A stretch of 64,000 nucleotides of DNA, taken from the NCBI RefSeq assembly GCF_000219625.1, contig NC_018211.1, positions 434,001-498,000 on the forward strand, written 5' to 3'. A program made the translations under genes and the position numbers. Each line of letters begins with the position of its first letter. Position 1 is the stretch's first letter. Origin of the DNA: Zymoseptoria tritici IPO323. Lineage: Eukaryota; Ascomycota; Dothideomycetes; Mycosphaerellales; Mycosphaerellaceae. Shown here in pieces: positions 1 through 10,433 of this stretch. The notes under the pieces are model-generated. The model did no database searches. It worked only from the letters and a program-made list of their open reading frames with translations, and was not told the origin of the DNA.

Positions 1-170
1 TGGAAAAGATAAGACGGTAAGGTACTCTTGGCAGCTGACTAAGCGCTCGGTGCCACTCCGGAATAGTAAACTCTATTGCAGTCACACTTAAACTCCTACA
101 GAATTATTATTACCAACTGCATCACCATCAATGCGCAGCCAAGTCTCGCAGTATCTCGTGTTTTTGAGAC

Positions 171-1655
171 ATGCTCTGCTGCTTGAAGCGCGCAACAGCC
201 TTGCTACCCTCTGTCGGGATCGGTAAAAGAACGGTGGCTACGCTCACGAGGCTTCCTCACATCGACCGGCCTTTCGAGGAGGAGCGCGCACCGGACTACT
301 ATCCCAAGCACTTCTGTCAGATTAACCCTGGCGACGTCGTGGCCGATGGTCGATATTCTGTCATTTCAAAGCTTGGATGGGGCTGCTCATCCACCGTGTG
401 GCTGGCCGAAGACTTGCACCGGCGTTTCTGGCAATCACCGCAATATGTCTCCATCAAGTTCAACAACTGCGACGTCGATCGGGAGTCAATTGAGCAGGAG
501 ATGGCTTTGCAAAAACGCGTATCGACCGCAGATCGCGCGCATCGGGGATTCGAACTCGTGAGAAGGATCAAGGACAGCTTTTTGCATGTCTCAGCAGATG
601 GGACGCATCTCTGCCTTGTACACGAGCCCCTCCGAGAAACGCTCGAGGTCTACCGACGAAGGTTCACAGGTGGCATACCCATACCCATCTTGAAGGTCTA
701 CTCAAAGCTTCTTCTTACTGCCTTGGACTTTCTTCATTCAGAATGCAACATCATTCATACAGGTATGCATGCTTCGATCGTTGCTAGTCCTGTGCTGATC
801 AACCAGACCTCAAGCTGGACAACATCCTCATGAAATTCGAAGATACGTCTGTCTTGCGTGACGCGGCGCGGCAGCTTCAGCACTCCAAGATGATGTTCAA
901 AGATGACTCCGTCAGGCGAGTATATCAGTCGTGCAGCGATTTCGGTCCACTGCGAGCATACACTTCGGTCCCTACCATCGCAGACTTCGGACTAGCTGTG
1001 CACGCCAGTGCCGGCGCTCACCCCATTCAGCCGAACGCATATCGTGCGCCAGAGGTGCTCCTCGGCTGGGGATGGTCCAGCAGCGCAGATATATGGAACC
1101 TAGGCAACGTAGTCGGTCAACCTTTACTCAGGAAGAAGTCCGTGTAGCTGACATGTGGTATAGCTCTGGAATCTTGCAAGCGGCGTCGATTTGTTCACTC
1201 GGATATTCTCTCCGCGTGGCAATTACGATGCGAAAAGACACCTAGCGCAAATGTCATCCATCCTTGGCCCGCCAGACGCAACGCTTATAAGACAGCAATC
1301 GCACAATGGGTGGAAATGGTCGCCAGCTGTCGAGAATGATGACGGCGAGCTTTGTGATGATGCCTCTTCATACTACAAGGGTCCTCACTTCAGCTATGAA
1401 ACTGGTGTGTTTTGCAGATGCATCGCAACGTCGCGTAAAATTAGTAGCCGCTGCTGACAGTTTGCAGGTGCCTTTTTACATCCACAGCTTGTGCCATTAC
1501 CTCAAAGCCTGCAAGATTTAGCTTGCTTTATGGATGCAAAAGACAGGGCGGGCTTTGTTGACCTCATCGGCAAAATGCTCACTTGGAACCCCGAGGAGAG
1601 GCCTGGAGCTGCAGAACTAGCAAGCCACCTCTGGCTGGACTTATCTGCTTCATGA
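171..1655 (+). CDS. SRPK-type serine/threonine protein kinase
   Basis: Predicted SR-protein-kinase-like kinase of about 441 residues. Four exons fit the family frame: 171-762, 807-1111, 1164-1404 and 1468-1655, with introns of 44, 52 and 63 bp. Kinase landmarks in order are the glycine loop GWGCSSTVWLA (residues 69-79), the ATP-binding lysine in VSIKF (K96), the catalytic loop HTDLKLDN (196-203, built across intron 1; HTD instead of HRD is usual in SRPKs), ADFGLA (about 256-261), an APE motif in YRAPEVLLG, and DIWNLG. The C-terminal WNPEERPGAAELASHLWL closes the fold. SRPKs phosphorylate RS-domain proteins such as splicing factors, and fungi carry many short divergent copies. Substrate and essentiality cannot be read from sequence. 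The intron 2 donor could be 1109 instead of 1112; 1112 gives the better family alignment. Confidence 0.88.
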
Positions 1656-1851
1656 GTGAACAGCGTCTCAATCACACCCGCAAGCACACCGATGACTGCT
1701 GCGCCCGCTTTGTGTCCATGTCGCAATCACGCCGGCGCTTAGAGTTTCATCGCCGATGCTCTTTTTCTTCAAGGAGACGCAAGCCGGACCCAACTTTTAC
1801 ATCAGACGCTCTCCGATACACAACTTCCATTCGATCGTCTGGTGACCTAAC

Positions 1852-2467
1852 ATGTCAAGATTTTTCTCGTCTTCCAAGCGACTGGCAAAGACTTTGAAGT
1901 GGAAGCTCATCGGAACTACGGAGAACGTCGCTTGGGCAACCGCTGCGGTGGAAGCAGCGGTGGAGCATGTTCCTGAATTGAAGGACCGAGTAGACAGCGC
2001 CGTGGTCAAGTGAGTATCGCAGAACAGAACCATCGATATAGCTGACGGTGGAAAGTGGCAATCCTCACCCGACTGGAAGCGACCCACTTCACGTGTCTGG
2101 TGCTATTGGCAAAGGAAGCGTCAAGAATCGGAACAGAGTCACTTCCTACCACGCATACCCAGACGGAACCGTCGTGTTCTCGGATAAAAAGCTTCCACGG
2201 CTGAGAGTGACGGCTAGCGGAGTCGAGGTACTTGCGACGGGCGGACCAACAGCGACTGCATCTTCAAGCCGACACGAGAATACTGGCAGCCGATTGAGTC
2301 AGCAAGACAAGCAGCCTGGCACAGTCCCTCCCGGCTGGGCGTATGATGGCTCAGCCAACATGTACAAATTTTGGGATGGACGGAAATGGGACTTGTGGCA
2401 ATACACTGCCACGGTTCCAGACGGCATTCGTTGGGACGGAACGAAATGGGTCAAACGCGAACAGTGA
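1852..2467 (+). CDS. Small protein with C-terminal WDG (DUF2510-like) motifs
   Basis: Predicted protein of about 189 residues from exons 1852-2009 and 2056-2467. The 46-bp intron starts with the strong donor GTGAGT, and its removal avoids an in-frame TGA and keeps frame. The N-terminus (MSRFFSSSKRLAKTLKWKL) is basic, followed by a helical stretch. The C-terminal 50 residues contain PPGWAYDGSANMYKFWDG and, 20 residues on, IRWDGTKW. PGW followed by WDG-x-x-W resembles the DUF2510 fold, best known from actinobacterial membrane proteins; that match is by eye. The gene lies 200 bp downstream of the kinase on the same strand. Function unknown. Confidence 0.65.
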
Positions 2468-2839
2468 GTGATGAAACTTGCTCTTGCCACCAAGGATCAC
2501 GCTCCAGGACCAGAGAGGCACCGATACCAGTCAGCTTGCTTGATATCGGGAACTGCGACACCCTTGAAAGCAAGCGTAGGTCCCGTCAGAACAGGTCGCC
2601 GTTCACTCCGAACCTGTAGGAACTGGCTTGCTTTGTGTCTAAAGAAGTCCCGTACATTCGTCTTGATCGAACGACGTAATCCTCTGCTGTGTTGTCTCTT
2701 GCGTTTGAATACACCAAGCCGAGAATAGTGTGAGCGAGTCTCTACTGCACGCCTGTCTTCGTGGACAAGCGTGGGATGTATACTGTATATCGTCTTTCTC
2801 TACGTCCTCCTCACAACCTTCCACCTCCCTTCAGCCCTC
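2468..2839. other. Intergenic, convergent 3' ends
   Basis: Holds the 3' flanks of the WDG protein and the S1/P1 nuclease, which point at each other. Pyrimidine-rich on its right side; no further gene seen. Confidence 0.6.
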
Positions 2840-4134
2840 TTAATGCCTACACCCACAATCCCCACTCCCCAACACCGCCTCCCTCCTCCTCTGCGCCGGC
2901 GACAACAACCCACGCACACCAGCTCCCTCAGGCAACAAATCCCTCCCACTCAAATCCCACTCCTCCTCCACACTCTCCTCCACACTCCTCTTCGGACCCA
3001 GCCCTTTCCCCTTCCCAGGCGCCTTCGGACCCGGACCATCCTTCTTCACCCCCTTCCTCCCCTTCTTCCCCTCCACACTCTCAGCAATCCCATCCAACCA
3101 CTTCGCCAACCGATACCCCCCCTTAGCAATCTGCATCTCAACCACATCCACCACCCCCTCATAATACGCCGGAAACAACTCCTCCCCTTCCACCCCCTCC
3201 ACCCCCTCCGGTATCACCGTATCACAAACAAACGAATTCCCATCCTTCGCCCAAATCATCGCCGTCTCCTTTGGGTCATCCACGTTCATCCCCTTCACCC
3301 ACCCTTCCTTCACTCTGCCGAATTTACCCCGAGGTGCAAGCTCGGCGGTGAGGTTTTCCGCCCAAGCTTTCGCGTCGGCGAGGGTGTATCCCCCGCGCAG
3401 CTGCTCAGGGATAGCAGTGTCCCAGGAAGCGTGGAGATTTGTCTTTCGGCCGGAGAATGTGACGTTGATGCCGTTTCCGCCGATTTCGACCGCTTCGTCG
3501 TGCAGGGGTTGGGTGATGTCTCCGACAAAATGCACGATCCACCGCAGTGCATAGTCTACCTCCTTCGCATCCAACACGTCCGCGGCCATCACCCGACGTG
3601 TATAATTCGCAATCGCGGAGACGACACATCCCTACCAACCGAAAAACCTCCCGCGTCAGCTAAAAATTCCCCCATCCAATTCCCTCCCATTCGAACATCG
3701 ATGCAGACTCACCTCCCCCAAACAATCCCTCTCAAAATCCACCCCACAACTCCGCGGCGGATCATCATTCGCGTCGATATAGTGAAATGGAGCGGAGAAG
3801 GCTCCCTCGGCGGTGCGGCGGTAGGTGTCCGCCCAGGTGGATATCGTGGCGAGGTAGGCTTCTGAGGTGTCGTTGAGGATGGTCTGCGCCCATGTTGTGG
3901 TGGAGGGGTGGATGAGGGTGGAGGCTAGGTGGGCGATTGTTTGGTGGCCGAGGTTGCCTTGACATCGAAGAAGGGTTAGTGGATGCTTGGATGGTGAAGG
4001 TTTGGGGACTCGGCGGGGTTTGAGAGGATTCGAAGACGCTTTTGCGGGGGTTGTGGATGTGGCTGCGGAGGACTTGACTTACCCCAAGCTAGGACACCTG
4101 GGAGGGGGAGGGCGAGGACTAGCGGGAGACGCAT
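2840..4134 (-). CDS. Secreted S1/P1-type zinc nuclease
   Basis: Predicted secreted single-strand-specific nuclease/3'-nucleotidase of about 362 residues. Exons (minus strand) are 4134-4083, 3957-3713 and 3631-2840. The signal peptide MRLPLVLALPLPGVLA is followed directly by WGNLGHQTIA. In this family the new N-terminal tryptophan itself binds zinc, so the predicted cleavage leaves the active-site W1 and H6. Other zinc-ligand motifs follow: FHYIDAND, IVHFVGDITQPLH and HASWDTAI. Cysteines in SCGVDFERDC and GCVVSAI match usual disulfides. The end is odd: after GYRLAKWLDGIAE there is an extension of about 80 residues rich in Lys, Gly, Pro and Glu, not part of the catalytic domain. Substrates are RNA and single-stranded DNA by family knowledge. 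Confidence 0.9.
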
Positions 4135-4836
4135 GGTTGGTAGACGTAGACGGTCGTGAAGTTGGTGTGGAGTGTAGGAAAAGCAGGAACCAGGGAATGG
4201 TTTATACTTATTACACCGGTAGAGATGGTTACACTACCCTACAACTTTCCAACATTTGAGATAAGCCGACACACACGTGCAGTTGGCACATGCCTAGAAG
4301 GGAAGGTCGGAGGTCGCTTGTCTTAGCGTAGCGTAGCGTTCTTTTGCGGGGTTTTGGTCATCGGTTTTCCTTCCTGTTGTGGCGTTTTGCATGTAGATCG
4401 TCGGCAAGGAAGCAGCTGAAAACGGAGCCGGTTTGGTGGAAGCGGAGGTCCGTGGCGATTCTGGCGAAATGTAGACTGGAGAATACAAATTAGGCTGGAG
4501 TAGAGGTTGGAGGAGAGAGCGTGTGGTTGGATAGTGGAGTTTGATTCGTCGGTGATGGTTTTAGCGCTGTGAGGTCAGCTACACCCACTTGGTTTATAGT
4601 AGTTATACTTCGTTCGAGCACGTATGCTGGTCACTAGGAAGCCAATGACATATCGTTTGTGAGAAAATGGATTTCTTCTCGAGCATGATGAAGGCCAATG
4701 GCATACGGACCTTGGCCGGAGATGCGCTCCGAGGAGCGTCTTCGGCATCCCGGATTCGTCAGTTGATGTCGGGACGAAGGACGAGCAACGCAGATGTCTG
4801 GATCACCAGGATCTCAGGTCAGGCAAACGAACATCT
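4135..4836. other. Intergenic: promoter of the nuclease gene
   Basis: About 700 bp between the nuclease start and the 3' end of the membrane-protein gene, both on the minus strand. Contains the nuclease promoter and possibly a last exon of the membrane-protein gene (4660-4815). No independent gene seen. Confidence 0.5.
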
Positions 4837-5859
4837 TCATTCACTCCCCCGACTCTCACCCGGACTCTTCCCATCCCCTCCCTCCCCCTCCCCATCCCTC
4901 CACAACCGATCCTCCGTCCTCAACATTAAATCCTCATCCCCCGTCCTCCCTTTTCTCCTCTCCGCCTCCTCCCTCACCATCCCCTCCTCCCCCGCACTCC
5001 CAAACGTAACCAACCCCACCCCTCTCCCTCCCACCACACCCTCCACCCCATCCCTCAATCTCCACTTCCTCACAGCCCCATACAGCGTCGGCGCATTCGC
5101 CACAATCCCCGCCGTCAACAACTCCGTACTCGCCCACACCGTTCGATTCGACTGCACCGTCGCATTCAACGCGTTGATAGGCAAGCGTATCACCGTGATG
5201 GCCACGATGAAGATGCCCAACGTGCAGATCATGAGGAGGCGGAGTTTTCTCTTCCAGGGCGTTTGGAGGGATAGCAGGGTGGGGAGCGGGAGGAGGAGAA
5301 GCATTATGTCGGTGAAGATGTTCAGTACCCCGAGCACGATGAGTTGGGTTTGCGCTTCTACGCATTTTCCGGGAGCGGGGAGGACTTGCCAGTAGAGGGG
5401 GAAGGGATCGCATTCTGTGAATCCGACGACTAAGGCGGCGAGCCAGGTGGCGAAGAAAGTGGTGCCGTAGGTCCACCAGATGAGTTTCTTCGCGCGTTTG
5501 GTCGGGTGGAAGTGGCGGCAGAAGAAGTCCAGAAGTACCAATTTCAGCAGCCAGAGGTAGGAGTTGTACACCGGACGATTGGCAATGGCGAATTTACTCC
5601 CGATCGTGCGGCGGTAGACTTCTCCGGACGTGAAGTCGATGTGTGAGCGTGCGGAAGGGGAGATGTTGTTGGTTCCCCATGTTAGCACGACGTGGATGAG
5701 AGCGTCCCGGGTTGCGGCGCAGAGGATTGCGAGAAGAACCCAGAGGTCGGGGAGTTCGAGGGAGTGGAAGACGAAGTGTCGGGTGAGGAGGCGGGTGAGG
5801 TTGATGAGGATGGCGAGGGCGGAGAAGGTGTGGTGGACTATTAGGGTGGTGTTGGGCAT
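4837..5859 (-). CDS. Rhodopsin-domain (SAT4/Pth11-like) integral membrane protein
   Basis: About 340 residues starting at MPNTTLIVHHTF; an in-frame extension to 6087 is possible but lacks membrane or family character. Around seven hydrophobic segments are visible: the N-terminal FSALAILINL, LWVLLAILCAA, LKLVLLDFF, FFATWLAALVVGF, LIVLGVLNIFTDIMLLLLPL, LLMICTLGIFIVAITVIRL and the LTAGIVANAP region. CDPFPLYWQV, CVEAQTQLIVLG and NIFTDIMLLLLPLPTL are typical of the fungal rhodopsin-like domain family that includes Pth11-like receptors. The C-terminal tail is charged and glycine-rich. A good donor (GGTGAG) just before the stop raises the possibility of one more exon to about 4650. Ligand and role unknown. 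Confidence 0.8.
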   Translation of the reverse strand: MPNTTLIVHHTFSALAILINLTRLLTRHFVFHSLELPDLWVLLAILCAATRDALIHVVLTWGTNNISPSARSHIDFTSGEVYRRTIGSKFAIANRPVYNSYLWLLKLVLLDFFCRHFHPTKRAKKLIWWTYGTTFFATWLAALVVGFTECDPFPLYWQVLPAPGKCVEAQTQLIVLGVLNIFTDIMLLLLPLPTLLSLQTPWKRKLRLLMICTLGIFIVAITVIRLPINALNATVQSNRTVWASTELLTAGIVANAPTLYGAVRKWRLRDGVEGVVGGRGVGLVTFGSAGEEGMVREEAERRKGRTGDEDLMLRTEDRLWRDGEGEGGDGKSPGESRGSE

Positions 5860-6813
5860 CCTGGCCTGGAGGGACGAGGGGCGGGCGGCGTGAGGAGTGT
5901 GGCCTCTTCTCAGAGGTGAGATTGTAGTCTGGTCATGTAAACTGTTGATGCTGCTGTCGGCGGCGCATATCTCGTCCGGAAATGGACATGTTGCTGGCGG
6001 AAAGCAGGACGCAAAGATTGAGTGGCATGTCCGAGGTGTGAGTGGGAGTCGAGACTCGAGAGTGGCACGACCATCATCACAGGGCAAAAAAAGTCCCTTC
6101 GATGATATGACGATCCACGATCCCTCGGCTTCTTGCTTGGGTAAACCTTCGTGATCCTCCCGAAGCGAAGGTCTCGGTACGCCTCTGCGTGTTTCGACTC
6201 AAGAGGAAGAGAGAGATGCCTTGCCGCCTGAAATGCTGTTGTTGTGTCGAGGAGTCTGCATCTGGTCATGAGGAGTGATGTCCTGAGTTGAGACATTCTG
6301 TCGTGGAAAATTGGAAGGAATCGAGTATGCCCGTTGACTTTTCACAGAACATCATCCATCAAAGTGATGAGGACATATTGATGGAACCTTTGACGACTAT
6401 TGACGCCCCAAGACGCCTCTATGCAAGCCCGGCGATCACAACTTCCTGCAAGCGAGCGTCACGCCGAGAAATCCTTCCAACTCTTTACCGCACAGGGGAA
6501 TGGCGAATTCATCCGCCTGAACTTTTATCATTGACTTCACTGTCCTTGTCAATGCTTTTACTTTTCATCCCGCGTGGCAGCTGCGTGGTGGATACTTTTT
6601 CATGTGAGACAGCCTCACTCCTGCCGCATTCGGAAAATTTGGGTCTTTAACACGAAGAACATCCCTGTCTGATCGAACACAGATACCACTTGTCCGAAAA
6701 GAGATATTCCAGGCAATTCAGATCCTCTTGCCGAAGTGGCAAAAGCGTATATCAAGGACTTTTCAAGGCATTGCCCTTCCTGCGGCCTACCTCAAGCTCC
6801 GACGATCTTCAAC
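5860..6813. other. Divergent intergenic/promoter region
   Basis: About 950 bp between the start of the minus-strand membrane protein and the plus-strand hydrolase. Several short reading frames exist on both strands, but none shows family signal or splice structure. I read it as promoter DNA for both neighbours. Confidence 0.5.
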
Positions 6814-7965
6814 ATGGCTATTTTCAAGACTCTCGTTCTGGCCTCGAGCCTCGCCAGCACAGCCTGGTCAACATCACCCTACCAACAAGACTCCCAAGAA
6901 ACACCCTACTACCGCGACTACTTCTACGTCGGCGGCAGCTATGTCGACGACGGCGCCGGCGGCCACATCTACAGCAACCAGATGTACGTCGAGAAGCTCC
7001 AGTCCTTCCAGTCCACCCAATCCTCCCTCCCTCCCATCGTCATGATCCACGGCCAAGCTCAAACCGGCACAAACTTCCTCAACAAACCCGACGGCGGAAC
7101 AGGCTGGGCATCAAACTACCTCTCCGACGGACACACCGTCTACATCGTCGACCAGACCTTCCGCGGGCGTTCACCCTGGGCACCCGGCGCAGGCCGTCCC
7201 CTCCCATCAACCTACTCCGCCGAACTCATCCAACAACGCTTCACAGCCGTGCAAGACTACAACCTCTGGCCGCAAGCAAAACTCCACACCCAATGGCCCG
7301 ACTCCGGCCGCATGGGCAGCCCCGTCTTCGACGCCTTCTACTCTTCCAACGTGCAATTCATCAACAACGCAACTTACCAGCAATCCACCGTGCAAACCGC
7401 CGGCGCCTCACTCCTCGACCGCATCGGCGAACCAGTCATCCTCTTCGGCCACAGTCAGGGAACCCTCATGCCCCTCCTCATCGCCGACGCACGACCCGCT
7501 CTCACCAAGGCAATCATCCTCATCGAACCCACTGGCCCGCCCTTTCAAGACGCCGTCTTCTCCACTCGCGACACTCGCCCCTACGGCCTCACCGACATAC
7601 CACTCACCTACTCCCCTCCCATCTCCAGCCCTTCCGAGCTCATCCGGCAGACCTACCCTCCTCCCGTGGCAAATGCGGATAACTCCACGATCCCCTGTAT
7701 TCTGCAAGCCGAATCCCCAAGTCCGAGACAGCTGCCGAATTTGGCCTCCAAGCCGGTATTGATCGTAACGGGCGAAGCGAGTTATCACGCTCCGTATGAT
7801 TATTGTACGGCGGCGTTTTTGAAGCAGGCGGGGGTGGAACGGACGGAGCATGTGGAGTTGGCGAAAGAAGGGATTGAGGGGAATGGACATTTGATGTTTA
7901 TGGAGAGGAATAGTGATGTTGTGTGGAGGAGGGTGCAGAAGTGGGTGAGGGGGGAGGTAGTTTGA
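6814..7965 (+). CDS. Secreted alpha/beta-hydrolase (esterase-like)
   Basis: Single-exon protein of 383 residues from MAIFKTLVLASSLASTAWS, a clear signal peptide; an in-frame upstream ATG at 6736 would bury it, so the internal start is preferred. The alpha/beta-hydrolase pattern is complete by eye: the oxyanion-region PPIVMIHGQAQTG, the nucleophile elbow GHSQG within VILFGHSQGTLMP, the late strand KPVLIVTGEASYHAPYDY and a C-terminal histidine in GNGHLMFMERN. It resembles the large group of fungal secreted hydrolases of unknown substrate. It is extracellular by prediction, and lies next to other secreted products (nuclease, small cysteine proteins, GH16). Confidence 0.85.
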   Translation: MAIFKTLVLASSLASTAWSTSPYQQDSQETPYYRDYFYVGGSYVDDGAGGHIYSNQMYVEKLQSFQSTQSSLPPIVMIHGQAQTGTNFLNKPDGGTGWASNYLSDGHTVYIVDQTFRGRSPWAPGAGRPLPSTYSAELIQQRFTAVQDYNLWPQAKLHTQWPDSGRMGSPVFDAFYSSNVQFINNATYQQSTVQTAGASLLDRIGEPVILFGHSQGTLMPLLIADARPALTKAIILIEPTGPPFQDAVFSTRDTRPYGLTDIPLTYSPPISSPSELIRQTYPPPVANADNSTIPCILQAESPSPRQLPNLASKPVLIVTGEASYHAPYDYCTAAFLKQAGVERTEHVELAKEGIEGNGHLMFMERNSDVVWRRVQKWVRGEVV

Positions 7966-8074
7966 GTGAGGAGTTCAGAAAACTTCAGGCGGGAAATACA
8001 AAGCCGCTGACAGCACGGTCTAGAAAGATAGGTCTCTGGAAAGAGAAAGACATCAATCCGAGACTCCTGATCCA

Positions 8075-8398
8075 TCACACATTGCTAGATCCACAAGATC
8101 TTCCATCGTTCTCCAGAAAACTTCTTCCGATGATCCCAGCTTCCGCCCGTTTCTGAAACTTGGTTCTGCCTCGCATAGATTGCACAGTGTAACACCAACC
8201 AGCAGACCGCCGAACTGCCCGGTCCCGGGCGCCAGGTTCGGTGAACATGATTTCCATGTTCAATTCACCCTCCATACCCTCGTGGGCAAGCTGTCAACGA
8301 GCGGAAGTGATGTCCTTTCGACCCGGCTCAATTTCTTCCGAAACGACCTCCTGGATGCTGTGGACGATGCTGTCGAGTCTTGCAATCTCCCCCTCCAT
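8075..8398 (-). pseudogene. Possible gene relic with one internal stop
   Basis: A minus-strand frame from ATG 8398 (MEGEIARLDSIVHSIQEVV) stays open for 34 codons, meets TGA at 8296-8294, then continues in the same frame for 73 codons (LAHEGMEGELNMEIMF and on) to a stop at 8075. Composition on both sides of the TGA looks protein-like and coiled-coil-like. CGA to TGA is the change RIP would produce. No family recognised; it may be chance. Confidence 0.25.
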
Positions 8399-8598
8399 GG
8401 ACGACACAACATGTGCTCTGCCTGCTGTCTACACGAAAAACCTCTGTGATGCCACCACAGGCGAGGTATTACCCGCTCCGCCTTGGAGAAAAAGAGAATA
8501 GATATATCTCCCACCTCTCCGTCGCACCTCTCGAACATTCCCTTCCACTTCATCCCTGAAACCGCCATCACCAGCTCTCCTTCCATCAATCAGCAACA

Positions 8599-9313
8599 AT
8601 GCACCTCTCACACCTACCACCTCCCTCTCCATCGCCCTCCTCCTCCTCCTCACCACCCTCACGACCGCAACTCTCGACCCTGCGACTTCAAACACAAAGA
8701 GCAAGAACCCTTCCCAACCGGGATGGTGAGCGCCGTCTCTAACATCAGATTTCCCGCACAAGCCGTTCGATTGTGATGCTGATGGAAAAATAAAAATCTG
8801 CCGGGCAGCAGTTCCGCGACCCAAAGTCTCCAAGCGTAAGGTATTCAAGCCGCTGAATGCCGCTTACTTACAACACCCGCGTCTTCTTCTGGGACGCAGA
8901 ATTTCGCTGTTTTTGTGCGGTTTTTTCACTGGGGTGGATTGATGCCATTTCGCTTTCGTCGTGTTACTGATCTTTCCACCAGGTGACTGACTCCAGCATC
9001 ACCAATCCCAACGGGTACGACTCGCCTCCCCTCCTCCCTTCCACCCTCTCTAACCATCCATCCCTCTCACAGCGCCCCCTACGGTACCTGCTCGGCCTAC
9101 ACCTGCCCCGCCCCAACCACCTCACAGATGACGTCCGACTCCTCCACTTGGACTTTTTTCTGGAGCGCCGGAGGTGGAAAAGGGGGAGAAAGGAGGGGTA
9201 GGAACGAAGTGTGTTCAGGATCCCGAATACGGGGTGTGTGTGGTGTGTGTGTGAGGAGTAGTGATGGGGTGTTTTTTTTTTCTTTTCCGGGGGAGGGAGG
9301 GGATTGTGTGTAG
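8599..9313 (+). pseudogene. Decayed small secreted cysteine-containing protein gene
   Basis: A small-secreted-protein gene that no longer reads through. The start context CAACAATG at 8599-8606 follows a CT-rich leader. A signal-peptide-like hydrophobic run (SLSIALLLLLTTLTTA) sits in a different frame from both the ATG and the mature part. In the mature frame the pieces join in phase: an exon ending PCDFKHKEQEPFPTGM at 8725, exon 8763-8840 (PFDCDADGKIKICRAA), exon 8983-9014 (VTDSSITNPNG) and an exon from 9073 (APYGTCSAYTCPAP). The final cysteine segment TKCVQDPEYGVC lies one frame off, after a purine-rich run near 9180-9200. At least two frameshifts plus a 37-bp intron, too short to be normal, argue for a pseudogene rather than a working effector-like gene. 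Confidence 0.6.
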
Positions 9314-9407
9314 TGTTGAAGATCTACCTCCTTCTCCGTCGCTTTAAGATTTTAAGCCTGCCTTCCTTCTTAACATTACTTCTGTTTTGGGATTAGTGCG
9401 GAGGGTC

Positions 9408-9817
9408 GGCTTTCGCAAAGCGCCTGAGGACAAAGCGGTCCTTTCGGTTCTTTTCGTCTTACGAAAAAGCCCAAAACTTGTGTGTTTTCTAATACAACTT
9501 TTTTCGTATACTAGATATCGCAAATCGCTCGCGGGTTGTTCTAGATAATCTATTTAAGTACCTATCTATCAATTCTAAAAGGTCCTTAGTCGATACCTAC
9601 GGCCTATACCCGCTATATAGTTTTGCTCGATTTGCCCTCCGAGGCTAATAAAGTACAAAGACGACATATTTCGACAAAAGTAATACCGGGACCGTTCTCG
9701 CACGGGGTATCTTACCCTCCGCTAAGTATCGTATCGTCGATATTCGATATTTGAAAATCGTAAGAACGAAATGGCCGAAGTAGCCGCATTGTCCTCAGAC
9801 CCTTCGGCAGCGAAGCC
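9408..9817. mobile_element. 410-bp MITE with long imperfect terminal inverted repeats
   Basis: The left end (9408-9466) and the reverse complement of the right end (9759-9817) match along about 55 bp. Shared blocks are CTGAGGACAA-GCGG, CTTTCGG/CTTCGG and TTTTCGT-CTTACGA. The interior is AT-rich and non-coding with abundant TpA, as expected of a RIP-affected non-autonomous DNA element. A target-site duplication is not obvious, so the outer limits are approximate. Confidence 0.7.
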
Positions 9818-10433
9818 AGGCCGGTGCTTGCCACCACACCGACTTCAGCGGCATACAGATAGGTTGAAGATCATCAGGATGGGAGTGGGGTGAGACAAGA
9901 GGGGAAGATGGGCGGGTTGGATGGTGAGCGGGGAGTTGGGCAGGTTTGAGGATTGTTGATGGGGAGGAGAGGTGTTTTGGGCTTCTTCTCTTTCTTGTAA
10001 TGTGACGGACGGTTGCACAGTGGTGGCAAATTGCCCTGGAGCAATCAAAGAATAGGCTGAACAGCCGACACCGGGAAATGTCACACGAGCGTTTGTATGA
10101 ATGAGGTGGCTATTACGTTCGACGAAGAACAACAAGACTGCGATGCGATGCGATGCGCGAAAGGCCCAAATTCTCATTGTCAGATGGCGGAATCGACACG
10201 AAATCGCAAGTCACCCCCAGAAGAAGTTGAAACCAAACAACAGAACCCAAACATTCCCTCCACGCGGTAACGACTGTCCCAAAGCCCAAACAATATCCTC
10301 CTTCATCCACACCACACCACCACCATCTCCGCCAAGAAGACGACGAAACTGAACAAACACCCTGCTTGTCTCAAAACAAACCCACGCGTTCGTCGCCGGC
10401 AACTTCGCCAAGTCGAGCAGACCGGCGATCCAA
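9818..10433. other. Intergenic, 3' flank of the cysteine-protein gene
   Basis: About 600 bp between the MITE and the stop codon of the six-cysteine secreted protein. Includes a short GATGC repeat near 10140. No supported gene. Confidence 0.5.

Noticed and set aside
2771..3865. 364-codon plus-strand frame antisense to the nuclease
   Set aside because: Pro/His/Leu-rich complement of the nuclease exons; lacks any motif, while the minus strand rebuilds all zinc ligands.
6690..7682. 330-codon frame overlapping the secreted hydrolase
   Set aside because: Arg/His/Pro-rich shadow of a clearly conserved alpha/beta-hydrolase frame.
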